Source of the DNA: a virus
DNA length: 56,325 bases
Direction: 5' to 3' (one strand)
Virus record (IMG/VR): IMGVR_UViG_3300042868_007474
Coordinates: 1-56,325 of that record
Of this stretch, positions 15,540 through 23,061 are shown piece after piece; position 1 is the stretch's first letter; the number at the start of each line of letters is the position of its first letter. A program made the position numbers and the translations under genes. The notes under the pieces are model-generated. The model saw only the letters and a list, made by a program, of their open reading frames with translations, had not been told where the DNA came from and searched no databases.

Positions 15540-17573
15540 TTATTGTCTCCATTTAATGCCCTGCCAAGCCTGTCGGCGATTGTCCCAGACAATAATTGGG
15601 TTTGTGGTTGAGAGACGAATGAGGTGGGCGATAACATCCACGGCTGTTGGCATCCCGATACGCATCCGTTCCATCACAATAGCCACAAGGGGGCTTTGGA
15701 GCGGGTCGGACAGGTGTTGGGTCGGCTCAATGTCTATGACCTTCTGGAGGTCAGCCAGAGAGAAGTTAGCCATCGTGTTCTCATCGTTCACCTCCCAGAG
15801 AATACGACCCTCGGCGTGGCGGAGGTTCATAATGACTGTGGACTTTCCGTCCTTGTCCTTGAGTCCAGCCCGCTTGCCTCGCTTGGTGAGGACGAGTTCG
15901 AAGAAGGGCTTCATCTTGTCAGTTCGGCGAAGCACGGCGACCTCACGACTCCAATTTACAAGTTCGGAAGAACCGAGCCCGCTATATGCGAGGTCTGAGA
16001 TGGAGGCCGCTGATGCGTCCTCCTTGGCCTTGGGCTTGCCCGTGTGGTGAAGCCAAATCCAGACGACCTTGGTCTCTTGGAGGACGGGCTGTATCCAATT
16101 GCGGAGGAAGCGGGAAGAGTATTCTTGGCTAGACACATCCCCGCCAGCGAAGGAGAGGAGGGGGTCGGCGAAGAAGAAGTCGGCGTTATTGTGAACGATT
16201 AGTTTACGGGCTTGCTTCACAAACGCTTCCCCAACCTTTACTGTCTCACGATAGAACTTTATATTAGAACGCAGGAGAGTCTTCTCCTCGTCCGTAAGGG
16301 ACATTGAGCCCGTGATGCCCTTGAACGCCTCTGCGAGGTCTCCCGTGTCGTTCTCCGCTTGCATCACGATACACTTGTAAGGGCGATTAACCTCAATGCC
16401 GAAGAAGGGGCGACCGATAGCCAGCATCACCGCCATTTGCATCAAGAAGGATGACTTGCCAATGCCCGACTGACCGATGATGGACAGCGACCCGCCTTGG
16501 CACAGCCAGCGATTGCCGAGGACTGTGGTCGGGTCGTTTTCGGTGTCATAGTTCTCCAAGTCATCTACTGTAATTTCATCGGGGACTTCGCTGGACTCCA
16601 AATATGAAACCCAATTGTCCCAAGAGTCAGCACCGACATTGAGTGCAACAATACGCTGTTCCTTCTCGCCACGATACACGCCACCAAGGCGTGACCAGCG
16701 AGACGGATTTTTTGTCATCTCGTCTGGCTCGTAGTCGGAGAGGTAGTCGAACACCGCCTGTCGGCGGAGTCGCCATTCGTTTGAGTCCTTGGCATCTACA
16801 CGCACCCAAGCGTGGAGGCTCTTGCCTCCGCTGTCGATGATAGCACCGATGGGCAGATTGGACTGCTTGAAAATCGCAAACTGTTCTTCCTTGGGTCGGG
16901 TGTCGAACTCAACAAGGACATAGCGATGAATTGCAACCGAGTCGTCTCGGCCAGAATAGTCTCCTTCAAGGATTGGATTGATACGAACATAAGCACCTTG
17001 AGGCTTGTTTCGATATAATTCGTTGTCTGTAGGATTAGTTCCAAAGTAGCGGTCAATCCACCATTGGACTGTCTGGAATGTCCCTTTGCTCGCAGGAAAC
17101 CACCGCCCGTCCTCATCCTGCCCTGCTTCGTTCGTGATACAGATGACTTCCTCTGGCTTGAAACAGTTCAGCAGGAGGTCTTTGGTCGTAAACGCCTCCG
17201 TCTCTGGCACGGAGCGAGCGTTAGCGAGGTTGACCTTAAACTTGCCCGATTGCGTGACTGTCTGGCTAGACGGGAGCATCTTGCGAGGCTCAAGGTTGGC
17301 ATTGTCGTCAAGCATCCAGCCACGGGGCTTTGAATGAGGAGTGTTGTATGCGTCCTTAATCTTATGCTTCAACTCCCTCTCGTTCCACGGAGGGCTACAC
17401 TTAAGATTATATGCCGTCATCAACGCCGTGGTCTCAACCTCTGCGAGATTGAAGCCGTGGGCTAACGCCACGGCGAGGGCGAAGGTCTGTGAATGACCGC
17501 CCGAACCAGCGACAGCGGGGGGCATAGCGGAAGCATATCTGCTTGCCCGCTCGTAAGGGGAGAGTGGTGGCAT
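15540..17573 (-). CDS. primase-helicase (PriCT + AEP-like + RepA-type ATPase)
   Basis: 677 residues. Residues 1-90 resemble a primase C-terminal (PriCT) domain (GFNLAEVETTALMTAYNLKCSPPWNERELKHKI). Residues about 190-310 look like an archaeo-eukaryotic/RepB-type primase, with VLVEFD at 219-224 and SGGKSLHAWVRVDA at 248-261. Residues 355-560 form a RecA-like ATPase: Walker A GQSGIGKS at 367-374, a DPLLSF Walker B region and VVWIWLHHTGK. It probably both primes and unwinds phage DNA. Strong own promoter (TTGACA-N16-CATAGT) overlapping the end of the previous gene; leader without Shine-Dalgarno. Confidence 0.85.
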   Translation of the reverse strand: MPPLSPYERASRYASAMPPAVAGSGGHSQTFALAVALAHGFNLAEVETTALMTAYNLKCSPPWNERELKHKIKDAYNTPHSKPRGWMLDDNANLEPRKMLPSSQTVTQSGKFKVNLANARSVPETEAFTTKDLLLNCFKPEEVICITNEAGQDEDGRWFPASKGTFQTVQWWIDRYFGTNPTDNELYRNKPQGAYVRINPILEGDYSGRDDSVAIHRYVLVEFDTRPKEEQFAIFKQSNLPIGAIIDSGGKSLHAWVRVDAKDSNEWRLRRQAVFDYLSDYEPDEMTKNPSRWSRLGGVYRGEKEQRIVALNVGADSWDNWVSYLESSEVPDEITVDDLENYDTENDPTTVLGNRWLCQGGSLSIIGQSGIGKSSFLMQMAVMLAIGRPFFGIEVNRPYKCIVMQAENDTGDLAEAFKGITGSMSLTDEEKTLLRSNIKFYRETVKVGEAFVKQARKLIVHNNADFFFADPLLSFAGGDVSSQEYSSRFLRNWIQPVLQETKVVWIWLHHTGKPKAKEDASAASISDLAYSGLGSSELVNWSREVAVLRRTDKMKPFFELVLTKRGKRAGLKDKDGKSTVIMNLRHAEGRILWEVNDENTMANFSLADLQKVIDIEPTQHLSDPLQSPLVAIVMERMRIGMPTAVDVIAHLIRLSTTNPIIVWDNRRQAWQGIKWRQ

Positions 17574-17590
17574 TTTTGTGGTGTCAGTCT

Positions 17591-17618
17591 ACTATGCAGA
17601 CCAACGCCCCATTGTCAA
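17591..17618 (-). promoter_or_regulatory. promoter of primase-helicase gene
   Basis: TTGACA at 17613-17618, 16-nt spacer, CATAGT at 17591-17596 (minus). The -35 box overlaps the stop codon region of the upstream gene. Confidence 0.83.
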
Positions 17619-18115
17619 GATGAAAACAGGTCTCGCTTGTCGTCCTGCTTCTTCTTCTCGTTCTCGGCACGAACCTCAAGGGCATAGATGGATGCGTTGC
17701 ACAGAGCCGTATTAAAGCGTTCTCTGGAGCGTCTCCAAGCACAGCGGACAAACTCCTTCGGGATGCGTCTCTCGATGCACCAGAAAGCGATTGTGTCCGA
17801 ACGCTCACGATAAAACAATGAGTCGTCAATGTCTGTCTTGTTCGCCCACTTGTAAGTTGCGTCAAAGAAATCAATCGCTCCGCTTGTGTTGTTTTCGATA
17901 GCCATCAGCACTTGCACGATGGTCTCGTTATAGACGGCGGAAATCTTGGCTTGGTATAAGTCCCCCGTGGACTTCTCCTGCCCCTTGACGATTGTAGCCT
18001 CGTCTGTCTCTGACTCTATGATGTTCCAGCCGAGCGGGTTCTTCTCCTGCTCGATTGGGTCAAGTTCGTGATACTGCACGGGAGGGGTCGCCTCGGCCTC
18101 AAAAGGGACGGTCAT
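17615..18115 (-). CDS. replication-operon protein, unknown
   Basis: 166 residues from the ATG at 18115 (MTVPFEAEATPP), which overlaps the stop of the SSB-like gene by 17 nt. An upstream TTG/ATG would push further into that gene. Mostly helical, with Trp/Arg-rich C-terminal half (FWCIERRIPKEFVRCAWRRSRERF) and a charged tail ending FSS. No family recognised. Being co-translated between a putative SSB and the primase suggests a replication accessory such as a loader or Cas4-like factor, but no motif supports either. Confidence 0.65.
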   Translation of the reverse strand: MTVPFEAEATPPVQYHELDPIEQEKNPLGWNIIESETDEATIVKGQEKSTGDLYQAKISAVYNETIVQVLMAIENNTSGAIDFFDATYKWANKTDIDDSLFYRERSDTIAFWCIERRIPKEFVRCAWRRSRERFNTALCNASIYALEVRAENEKKKQDDKRDLFSS

Positions 18116-18476
18116 CCTGCTCGGATGACTCCTTTCTGTTCTGCCATGTCTTTGGCTTACCGAAACCAGATGCGGGCGGAACGCCCGCACCCTTACGAGC
18201 CTTCCACTCTTGGTAGTCAGCCTCCTTGATTGCTTCGGCGGTGCTAGTGTCGTCCGCTCCGTTGTAAGTCAGTTGCTCGGGAGACACCCAAATCTTTTCG
18301 CCTGTCTGATGCTCGCCATTGTATTCGACTGTGATGGCTTTCACGCCAAACTTGGTTTGGACACCCGCCTTGACCACAAGGACAGTCTTGCCAGCAAACT
18401 TGCCGTTCTTGACTGTGCAGATGTTGGAGAAGGCAAGGTCGTGTAGTGACTCGTTATCGTTTTCGTGTTCGCTCAT
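18099..18476 (-). CDS. putative single-stranded DNA-binding protein (SSB-like tail)
   Basis: 125 residues from the ATG at 18476, which directly follows the promoter leader. Residues 15-75 read as a small beta barrel (ICTVKNGKFAGKTVLVVKAG, KAITVEYN, KIWVSPEQL). A Gly/Pro/Lys linker follows, and the last residues EQDDRPF closely match the acidic DDxPF tip with which bacterial SSBs recruit partners. Located first in the operon with primase-helicase. The barrel is not diagnostic, so SSB is an inference from fold pattern, tip and context. Confidence 0.6.
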   Translation of the reverse strand: MSEHENDNESLHDLAFSNICTVKNGKFAGKTVLVVKAGVQTKFGVKAITVEYNGEHQTGEKIWVSPEQLTYNGADDTSTAEAIKEADYQEWKARKGAGVPPASGFGKPKTWQNRKESSEQDDRPF

Positions 18477-18495
18477 ATTGGTTTGTGCATTGGTG

Positions 18496-18523
18496 AATAT
18501 GCATGGTTTCTGTCGATTGTCAA
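18496..18523 (-). promoter_or_regulatory. promoter of replication operon
   Basis: TTGACA at 18518-18523, 16-nt spacer, CATATT at 18496-18501 (minus), followed by a 19-nt leader rich in A and C before the ATG. Confidence 0.82.
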
Positions 18524-18848
18524 GCAGAACAATCACCCCGACTATTGATTGTCCGAAGGGGTCATTTCCTAGGCCGTGCGGCCACGCTCCGCTCGGGTCG
18601 TCAAATCGGGGCATTTTGTGGCGTTTTTCGAGCCCTCTGGAAATCGGTTCTGCGGGGGGCTTCTCTGAGCCTGTGGTTAAGCAAGCCCAAGGGCTTGCGA
18701 GGTCGTGGCGGGCATTCTAGAGGCCATTCTGGAGGTGCGTGTTTAATGCTCGGCAGTCCAAAAATTTATATGATTGAACGCTCATAAAAATCATATCCGT
18801 CATAAAGCCCTCGTTAAATGATTTGTAAAAAAATCGTAAAACTCCGCC

Positions 18849-18888
18849 ACTTGGCACACTTCCGAGCAAATGCAGACCCGTGCCAAGT
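18849..18888. repeat. inverted repeat ACTTGGCAC / GTGCCAAGT
   Basis: Perfect 9-nt arms at 18849-18857 and 18880-18888 with a 22-nt spacer. A candidate binding site for a dimeric regulator or replication initiator. Confidence 0.7.
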
Positions 18889-18906
18889 CCGAGTTTTTAC
18901 AATTCT

Positions 18907-18941
18907 TTGACGAAAATAAATCTGCATCTAAACTCAGATTT
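18907..18941 (+). promoter_or_regulatory. promoter with overlapping operator at head of gene array
   Basis: TTGACG at 18907-18912, 16-nt spacer, TAAACT at 18929-18934. The inverted repeat AAATCTG / CAGATTT (18918-18924 and 18935-18941) brackets the -10 box and would let a repressor block it. Confidence 0.7.
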
Positions 18942-18978
18942 ATCTCGTCTCGGAGCGGGGAAAGTCTACCTTCCTCAT

Positions 18979-19104
18979 ATGACCGCAACGCTCCTCGCCC
19001 TCGCCCTCGCTTACGCCCTCGCCCTCGTTTGGCTTCACCGCAAACTCCGCACCACTCCCGCCCTTACGGGTCTCCTCTCCGAAATCCGTGCCGAGAACCG
19101 CTAA
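18979..19104 (+). CDS. 41-residue membrane protein, unknown
   Basis: Starts at the ATG 44 nt after the -10 box. Residues 4-21 (TLLALALAYALALVWLHR) form one transmembrane helix followed by a basic segment, so the N-terminus is probably outside. First gene of the array; no terminator before the next gene, so the two likely share a transcript. Confidence 0.65.
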   Translation: MTATLLALALAYALALVWLHRKLRTTPALTGLLSEIRAENR

Positions 19105-19141
19105 CACTTTCCCAACCCAAACCCAACCCAACCCAACGCAT

Positions 19142-19324
19142 ATGTCCCCCGCCCTCCTCGCCTCCCTCGCCAACCTCGCCAACCTTGAGGCAAAGCACCC
19201 CAAGGTCGCCCTCGCCGTCCGAGTGGAAAACTCCCACCTCGCCCCCCGTGCCAACGCCTCCGAGGAGGTCGTCAAGGCTTGGGTCAAGTTCCTCACCCTC
19301 GAAATCCGCAACCTCGCCCGCTAA
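19142..19324 (+). CDS. 60-residue helical protein, family A
   Basis: The ATG follows a 35-nt leader made of CCCAAC repeats. Residues 14-45 (KHPKVALAVRVENSHLAPRANASEE) match the protein at 23892-24074 closely (KHPKEATAIRLRNHLLAPKANAEE), so these two are paralogues. Helical and charged; function unknown. No own promoter, so it is read from the upstream promoter. Confidence 0.7.
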   Translation: MSPALLASLANLANLEAKHPKVALAVRVENSHLAPRANASEEVVKAWVKFLTLEIRNLAR

Positions 19325-19380
19325 ACCGACCGCCCCCGCAAGGGGGCGACCCTCCCACCCTCCAAACCGACCTTTCCAAA

Positions 19381-19629
19381 ATGACCGCCTCCCAAATCAT
19401 CCCCGCTTGGACTTTCCTCGCCGACCTCTCGGACGGCGACACCCTCACCCTCCGAGGCGTTGCCGTCACCCTCTCCCCTGCGACCCGCCTCCCGCTCGCC
19501 CTCGCCCTCGCCCGCAACCTCGGACTCCGCAAGGGTGCGGTCGTCACCCGAGCCCTCCGCTCGGACGGCGACATGACCCGCTCCGCCCTCCGCACCGACC
19601 CGAGCAAGGTCAAGTTCAAGGGCGAGTGA
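19381..19629 (+). CDS. 82-residue protein, unknown
   Basis: Starts at the ATG 56 nt after the previous stop; between them is a CCCCCGCAAGGGGG hairpin without T-run followed by CCACCCTCCAAA, an arrangement also seen before the gene at 25334. The product is beta-rich at the N-terminus (TLTLRGVAVTL) and basic at the end (SALRTDPSKVKFKGE). Very GC-rich (CTC, GCC, CGC codons). Confidence 0.65.
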   Translation: MTASQIIPAWTFLADLSDGDTLTLRGVAVTLSPATRLPLALALARNLGLRKGAVVTRALRSDGDMTRSALRTDPSKVKFKGE

Positions 19630-19730
19630 GCCCGAGCGGGCGACCGAGCGAGCCGAGGCGACCGACCTCGGCCTTCGGCTCTCCGCACCTAGCAAGCGGA
19701 GCGAGCCCCGTGCATAGGACTGTGCGTGGT

Positions 19731-19742
19731 GAACGCCCGTTC
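19731..19742. repeat. GAAC-N4-GTTC palindrome
   Basis: GAACGCCCGTTC, flanked by T and A. One of seven such sites in the array; the core matches the Gram-positive type of LexA box. Confidence 0.6.
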
Positions 19743-19871
19743 ACGCCCACCCCCGCCGACCCGACCCGAGGCGAGGGCGTAGCCCGAGCCCGACCCGTGA
19801 CCCCGAAAAACCGACCCCCTGTTTTTCCAGACCACTCCCAGCCGACCCCCTGCATAGGATTGCAGGACGGT

Positions 19872-19883
19872 GAACGCCTGTTC
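19872..19883. repeat. GAAC-N4-GTTC palindrome
   Basis: GAACGCCTGTTC, preceded by a TGCATAGGA string as at the 19731 copy. Confidence 0.6.
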
Positions 19884-20078
19884 ACTACGCTCCTCCCGCT
19901 CGGACGGCTCTGGAAGCCCGCCCTCTGGCGACCCGTGGCTAACCTCTGGCAAGCCACGCAAGGGCTCTGGCGACCCTCTGGCGACCTCTGGCGACCTGTC
20001 CCTGCCTCACCCTCGGACGGCGTAAACGCCCCGCCCAGCGGGGCTTAAAACTATTTTGAAAATAAAACAAAAATGTCC

Positions 20079-20106
20079 TTGTGTGTTTCGGCGGTCTCTG
20101 ATTGTG
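20079..20106 (+). promoter_or_regulatory. array promoter
   Basis: TTGTGT at 20079-20084, 16-nt spacer, ATTGTG at 20101-20106 (or GATTGT one base earlier), with an A/T-rich stretch upstream. The leader before the ATG is A/C-rich. Confidence 0.6.
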
Positions 20107-20144
20107 TGTCGGTGTTCCCACTAACAACTAACAAAAATAAAAAT

Positions 20145-20444
20145 ATGACCACCACCGACCTCGCCACCCTTTCCGCCCGCAACCTCCTCGCCGATGCCTT
20201 CGGTGCGAACGGAGGCCATGTCGGCTACCTTGTGGACGAACTCAACCGCCTCGTCCGCAACGCCCCCATCGGGCAGGAGCGGGCGATTGTCGCCCGTGGC
20301 GTGGCGGGCATCCGCTACGACCGCTACGACCCCCTGCTGGGTCTCCGCTATAACGATGCCTTCTGGACGGCGGTGGACGACCTCTGCTGGATGGAGGAGG
20401 CCAACGCCGAGGTGGTCTCCACCTTCTACTCGGAGGAGGAGTAA
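20145..20444 (+). CDS. 99-residue acidic protein, unknown
   Basis: Starts at MTTTDLATLSARN after an ACTAACAACTAACAAAAATAA leader-type sequence; upstream in-frame ATG lies inside the promoter. Helical N-terminal half, Arg/Tyr-rich middle (GIRYDRYDPLLGLRYND), acidic end (STFYSEEE). No family recognised. Single-gene unit. Confidence 0.7.
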   Translation: MTTTDLATLSARNLLADAFGANGGHVGYLVDELNRLVRNAPIGQERAIVARGVAGIRYDRYDPLLGLRYNDAFWTAVDDLCWMEEANAEVVSTFYSEEE

Positions 20445-20565
20445 AACTCCGAGCCCGAGCCGAGAGGTTCGGGTTTCGTTTTGCTCCCGCCTAGCAAACG
20501 GAGCGACCCGAGCGGACGGCTGGTCGCTAGGCCGCACACACGCCGAAAGTTTTTTAAAATAGTTG

Positions 20566-20593
20566 TTGTAATTTTCGGGACGGGTGTCAGTCT
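20566..20593 (+). promoter_or_regulatory. array promoter with AT-rich upstream element
   Basis: TTTTTTAAAATAGTTG precedes TTGTAA at 20566-20571; 16-nt spacer; CAGTCT at 20588-20593. An ATG lies exactly 5 nt after the -10. Confidence 0.72.
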
Positions 20594-20618
20594 CGGAGAT
20601 GCACCAACCGCAACACCC

Positions 20619-20852
20619 ATGACCTCCCTCGCCCTCGACTCCCTCCTCGCTGACCTCGCCAAGGCTCAGAACGCCGTGGAGAACGCCATGCACACCGCCA
20701 CGAAGTTGGAGCAAGCCGATTGGTGGATGGAGGGTGGCAAGATGGTAGTCGGTCGCCACGCCAAGGCCGCTCGCACCCGCCTTGCCAAGGCTCGCCGTGA
20801 GCGTGACCGCCTCACCCGCAGGGTGGACGACCTCAAGGCACGGATGGGCTGA
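20619..20852 (+). CDS. 77-residue coiled-coil protein, unknown
   Basis: The ATG at 20619 overlaps the stop of a 7-codon upstream ORF that begins 5 nt after the -10 (MHQPQHP, TGA inside CATGA). The product is helical, with Lys/Arg-rich heptads (AARTRLAKARRERDRLTRRVDDLKARM), suggesting coiled coil or RNA/DNA binding. A hairpin and T-run follow (20853-20895). Confidence 0.72.
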   Translation: MTSLALDSLLADLAKAQNAVENAMHTATKLEQADWWMEGGKMVVGRHAKAARTRLAKARRERDRLTRRVDDLKARMG

Positions 20853-20993
20853 CCGCCCCCCGAGGGGGCTCATCCGAGAGGATGGGCTTTTTCGGCGACC
20901 CCGTTGCTAGGTAGCATGGTGACGAAAATAATTTAAAAATGTTCTTGTGCTTCGGGCGGGTTGTGCTACTGTGTCTTTGTTCCCACTACACCA

Positions 20994-21128
20994 ATGCTCG
21001 CCAAACACTACACCGCCCTCGTCAAGTTCAATGAAACCGCCTCGGTCATCCGCTCCGTCAAAGAGATGTTGAAGGCCGACAAAGCCCGCACCCGCAAGAT
21101 GTGGGCTGACCGCAAGGCGGGCAAGTAA
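20994..21128 (+). CDS. 44-residue basic protein, unknown
   Basis: Short gene (MLAKHYTALVKFNET...WADRKAGK) with its own promoter, TTGTGC-N16-TACTGT, and leader CCCACTACACCA before the ATG. Helical and basic. The same leader string, TTCCCACTACACCA, precedes the next gene, which suggests duplicated control segments. Confidence 0.68.
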   Translation: MLAKHYTALVKFNETASVIRSVKEMLKADKARTRKMWADRKAGK

Positions 21129-21225
21129 GCCCGCCCGACCTTCGTCACCCCGTCCGAAAATAATTGAAAATAAATCTTGTAATCCAAAAACATTCTGTCA
21201 CTCTGTAATAGTTCCCACTACACCA

Positions 21226-21393
21226 ATGACCCACCAAGAAACCGTCCGTCACCTCCGCCTCGCCCACGCCCGCCATATGGCGACCTTCGACCGCTATGCC
21301 AAAGCGGGCAACGCCTCCGAGGCAAAGTATTGGCTCGGGCGAGCCGCCGAGGCTCACCAGAAACTGCTCGACCTCGGAGAGGTGGCTATCTAA
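21226..21393 (+). CDS. 55-residue helical protein, unknown
   Basis: MTHQETVRHLRLAHARHMAT followed by a second helix (EAKYWLGRAAEAHQKLLDLGE): a compact two-helix hairpin. Preceded by TTGTAA (good -35) with a weak -10 16 nt on, and by the same leader as the previous gene. Function unknown. Confidence 0.68.
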   Translation: MTHQETVRHLRLAHARHMATFDRYAKAGNASEAKYWLGRAAEAHQKLLDLGEVAI

Positions 21394-21517
21394 CGCCACC
21401 CGAGGCAACGCCCCCGAAAGGGGGCTTCGGCTTTGCCGTTTGCTAGGTGTGGGCTACGAAAGATTTCTGAAAATAGTTCTATCTTTTTTTGGAGGGGTGT
21501 GGTATAGTGTATGAGTA

Positions 21518-21766
21518 ATGAAAAACCTCATCTCCATCGCACCGCTCACCATCATCCGCAAGTCCGCCAGCGGACTCGCTGTCGAGGTCGTCACCGCTCA
21601 AGTCGAGGGCATGATGTGCCTTCGCCGAAACTTCGGCATCTGCGGGAAGTGGCTTCCCCTCTCGCAGGTGGTCGTAAAAGACCGCAAGGTGGTCGCCGTC
21701 TCGGGCTGGCTGGTCAAGGCCAAGAAACTCGACCTCCTGCCCGAGGGTGAGGTCGGGGCTTGGTAA
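21518..21766 (+). CDS. 82-residue protein with KWLPLSQV motif
   Basis: The ATG lies 9 nt after TATAGT of the promoter (TATCTT-N16-TATAGT), so the mRNA has almost no leader. The second half (GICGKWLPLSQV ... VSGWLVKAKKL) follows a pattern common in small phage proteins, a Trp-x-Pro-x-Ser-Gln turn and a Trp-Leu-x-x-Lys helix. Function unknown; probably a small beta-rich fold. Confidence 0.75.
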   Translation: MKNLISIAPLTIIRKSASGLAVEVVTAQVEGMMCLRRNFGICGKWLPLSQVVVKDRKVVAVSGWLVKAKKLDLLPEGEVGAW

Positions 21767-21905
21767 GCCACCGCCTCGGGGTCTCACGACCTCGGGGCTT
21801 TTTCCTGTCGGTTTTCTAGGCTAAGATATTTTAGAAAAAACAAAAATACTTCTCGACATTTCGTCCGACCTCGCCATTGTCATAGATGCACCAACCGCAA
21901 CACCA

Positions 21906-22097
21906 ATGAACAAGCCCAGCAAACTCCTCCTCACCAACGCCCCCCGAGCCCTCGCCCTTGAGGTCAAGATGGCAAAGGTTCGGGTCAAGCAACTCAAGGA
22001 ACGCATCAAACAAAGCAAGCGAGATGAAGCCCGAGCCAAGGTCGAACTCCTCGGGGCTGAGTCTGTCCTCGCAAAACTCCTCGCACGGGTTGCGTAA
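21906..22097 (+). CDS. 63-residue basic coiled-coil protein
   Basis: MNKPSKLLL start; Lys/Arg-rich helix (VRVKQLKERIKQSKRDEARAK). Promoter TCGACA-N16-CATTGT; an ATG sits 5 nt after the -10 and opens a 7-codon ORF (MHQPQHQ) whose TGA overlaps this gene's ATG. Same arrangement as at 20619. Confidence 0.72.
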   Translation: MNKPSKLLLTNAPRALALEVKMAKVRVKQLKERIKQSKRDEARAKVELLGAESVLAKLLARVA

Positions 22098-22229
22098 GCG
22101 ACAAGCCCTTGCCTCGGGGTCAGCCGACCTCGGGGCTTCGGCTTCGCCGTTTGCTAGGTCTTGGTATCGCAAAGAAAATAGAAAATAGTTCTTGTATTTT
22201 TCTTCGGCCTGTTCTAATGTATTGGAGTT

Positions 22230-22424
22230 ATGAAAAACACCACCACGCAGGAAGTCGTCACCGAAATGTCCCTCAAGGATGCCCAAGGCATCGCCAAGTT
22301 CTTGGCGGGGCGAGCCGAGGTCGAAAAGACCGAGGAAGCCCGCAACGCCGTCGCCCTCTGGGAGATGGAGGTCGCTCGGCTGTCGTCCGAACTTGACAAC
22401 CTTCGGAGCGGGCTGGCGGGCTAA
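22230..22424 (+). CDS. 64-residue helical protein, unknown
   Basis: MKNTTTQEVVTEMSLKDAQGIAKFL with an acidic coiled-coil-like second half (ALWEMEVARLSSELDNLRSGL). The promoter has TTGTAT with TAATGT 17 nt on; the ATG follows within 8 nt. Terminator CCCC TCAC GGGG plus T6 at 22448-22470. Confidence 0.72.
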   Translation: MKNTTTQEVVTEMSLKDAQGIAKFLAGRAEVEKTEEARNAVALWEMEVARLSSELDNLRSGLAG

Positions 22425-22447
22425 CGCCCCCCCGCCTCGGATGGAAC

Positions 22448-22471
22448 AGCCCCTCACGGGGCTTTTTTGTA
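22448..22471 (+). terminator. rho-independent terminator
   Basis: AGCCCC TCAC GGGGCT followed by TTTTTT. Representative of the hairpins that close most single-gene units. Confidence 0.85.
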
Positions 22472-22554
22472 GCACAGACCTAGCAAAGATAATTGCGTGT
22501 TGGGTGAAAATATATCTCGACACGGGGCGACCATTGTGCAGGATAGTGGATGTT

Positions 22555-22824
22555 ATGACTACCACCGCCTTCGACCACATCATCCCCTTCAACTCCCGTA
22601 TGCTCGACCTCGCCCTCGCCCGTATGCGATATGACAGCGAGCCCACCGAGGCCAACCGAGCCCGCCGAACGGGTGCGGAGCAATCGGCCTTTGATGCCCT
22701 CCGTGTCGCCCGTCCGCACATCCACCCCGACACCTTCCTTGCCCTCCTCGCCCTCATCCCCGCCGTCACGGGGTCGGTCAATCCGAACGGCATCCGTGTC
22801 GTCCCCCGCCAGCGGACGGCGTGA
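22555..22824 (+). CDS. 89-residue protein, unknown
   Basis: The ATG is the second of ATGTTATGA, 5 nt after the first. Promoter TCGACA-N16-CAGGAT. The sequence is helical and Arg/Ala-rich (MLDLALARMRYDSEPTEANRARR; FLALLALIPAVTGSVNPN). No known family. Confidence 0.7.
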   Translation: MTTTAFDHIIPFNSRMLDLALARMRYDSEPTEANRARRTGAEQSAFDALRVARPHIHPDTFLALLALIPAVTGSVNPNGIRVVPRQRTA

Positions 22825-22917
22825 GGGTCGGGGGTCGCCGAGACCGCTCGGCGGCTTCGCCGTTTGCTAGGCGGCGTAAACGCTCGCAGACGCTCATAAA
22901 AGTTTTCAGCGTGAGTC

Positions 22918-22944
22918 CTTTGCTACATTGTAGCATAAAAAACG
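22918..22944. promoter_or_regulatory. intergenic element II, copy 1
   Basis: CTTTGCTACATTGTAGCATAAAAAA. Shares the TTG...ATTGTAGCA-nAAAAA pattern with six other intergenic sites. Confidence 0.55.
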
Positions 22945-23061
22945 GGTCTCCGTCAATACTTAATTTCATTTTTTATTTCAAAAATAAATCACAATTGTCT
23001 TGTGCTTCTCGGATAGTTCGCCATTGTAGTTCTTGTCACCCGACACCCAACACCAAAACAT

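Larger units (their letters stand above)
18541..18978. other. divergent intergenic region (about 440 nt)
   Basis: No gene seen. The minus-strand replication promoter lies at one end and a plus-strand promoter at the other. It contains a CCTAGG site at 18569, an AT-rich part with repeated TCATAAA/TCGTAAA strings (18775-18840), a long inverted repeat (18849-18888) and a promoter overlapped by a palindrome (18907-18941). It is the natural place for an early-control switch; an origin of replication is possible. Confidence 0.6.
19630..20144. other. GC-rich non-coding stretch with palindromes
   Basis: 515 nt without a credible gene. It contains a CCTAGC site (19689), two copies of an element TGCATAGGA...GGTGAACGCC(C/T)GTTCAC (about 19710-19743 and 19852-19884), four or five imperfect CTCTGGCGACC units (19920-20000), a terminator hairpin GCCCCGC/GCGGGGC (20027-20043) and the promoter of the next gene. 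Long overlapping ORFs here follow GC skew only. Confidence 0.6.

Noticed and set aside
19293-19961. Several long minus-strand ORFs in GC-rich DNA
   Set aside because: Antisense shadows of plus genes and filler; low-complexity Arg/Gly-rich translation and no promoter or ATG context.
18870-20048. 392-codon plus ORF with Pro/Arg-rich sequence
   Set aside because: Composition (long PRP/RPR runs) follows GC skew; it overlaps three better-supported genes with leaders and a terminator, and crosses their stop and start sites out of frame.
22500-22725. Minus ORFs opposite array genes (for example 21831-22793)
   Set aside because: They run antisense through several terminators and promoters with Arg/Gly-rich translation; shadows of plus genes.
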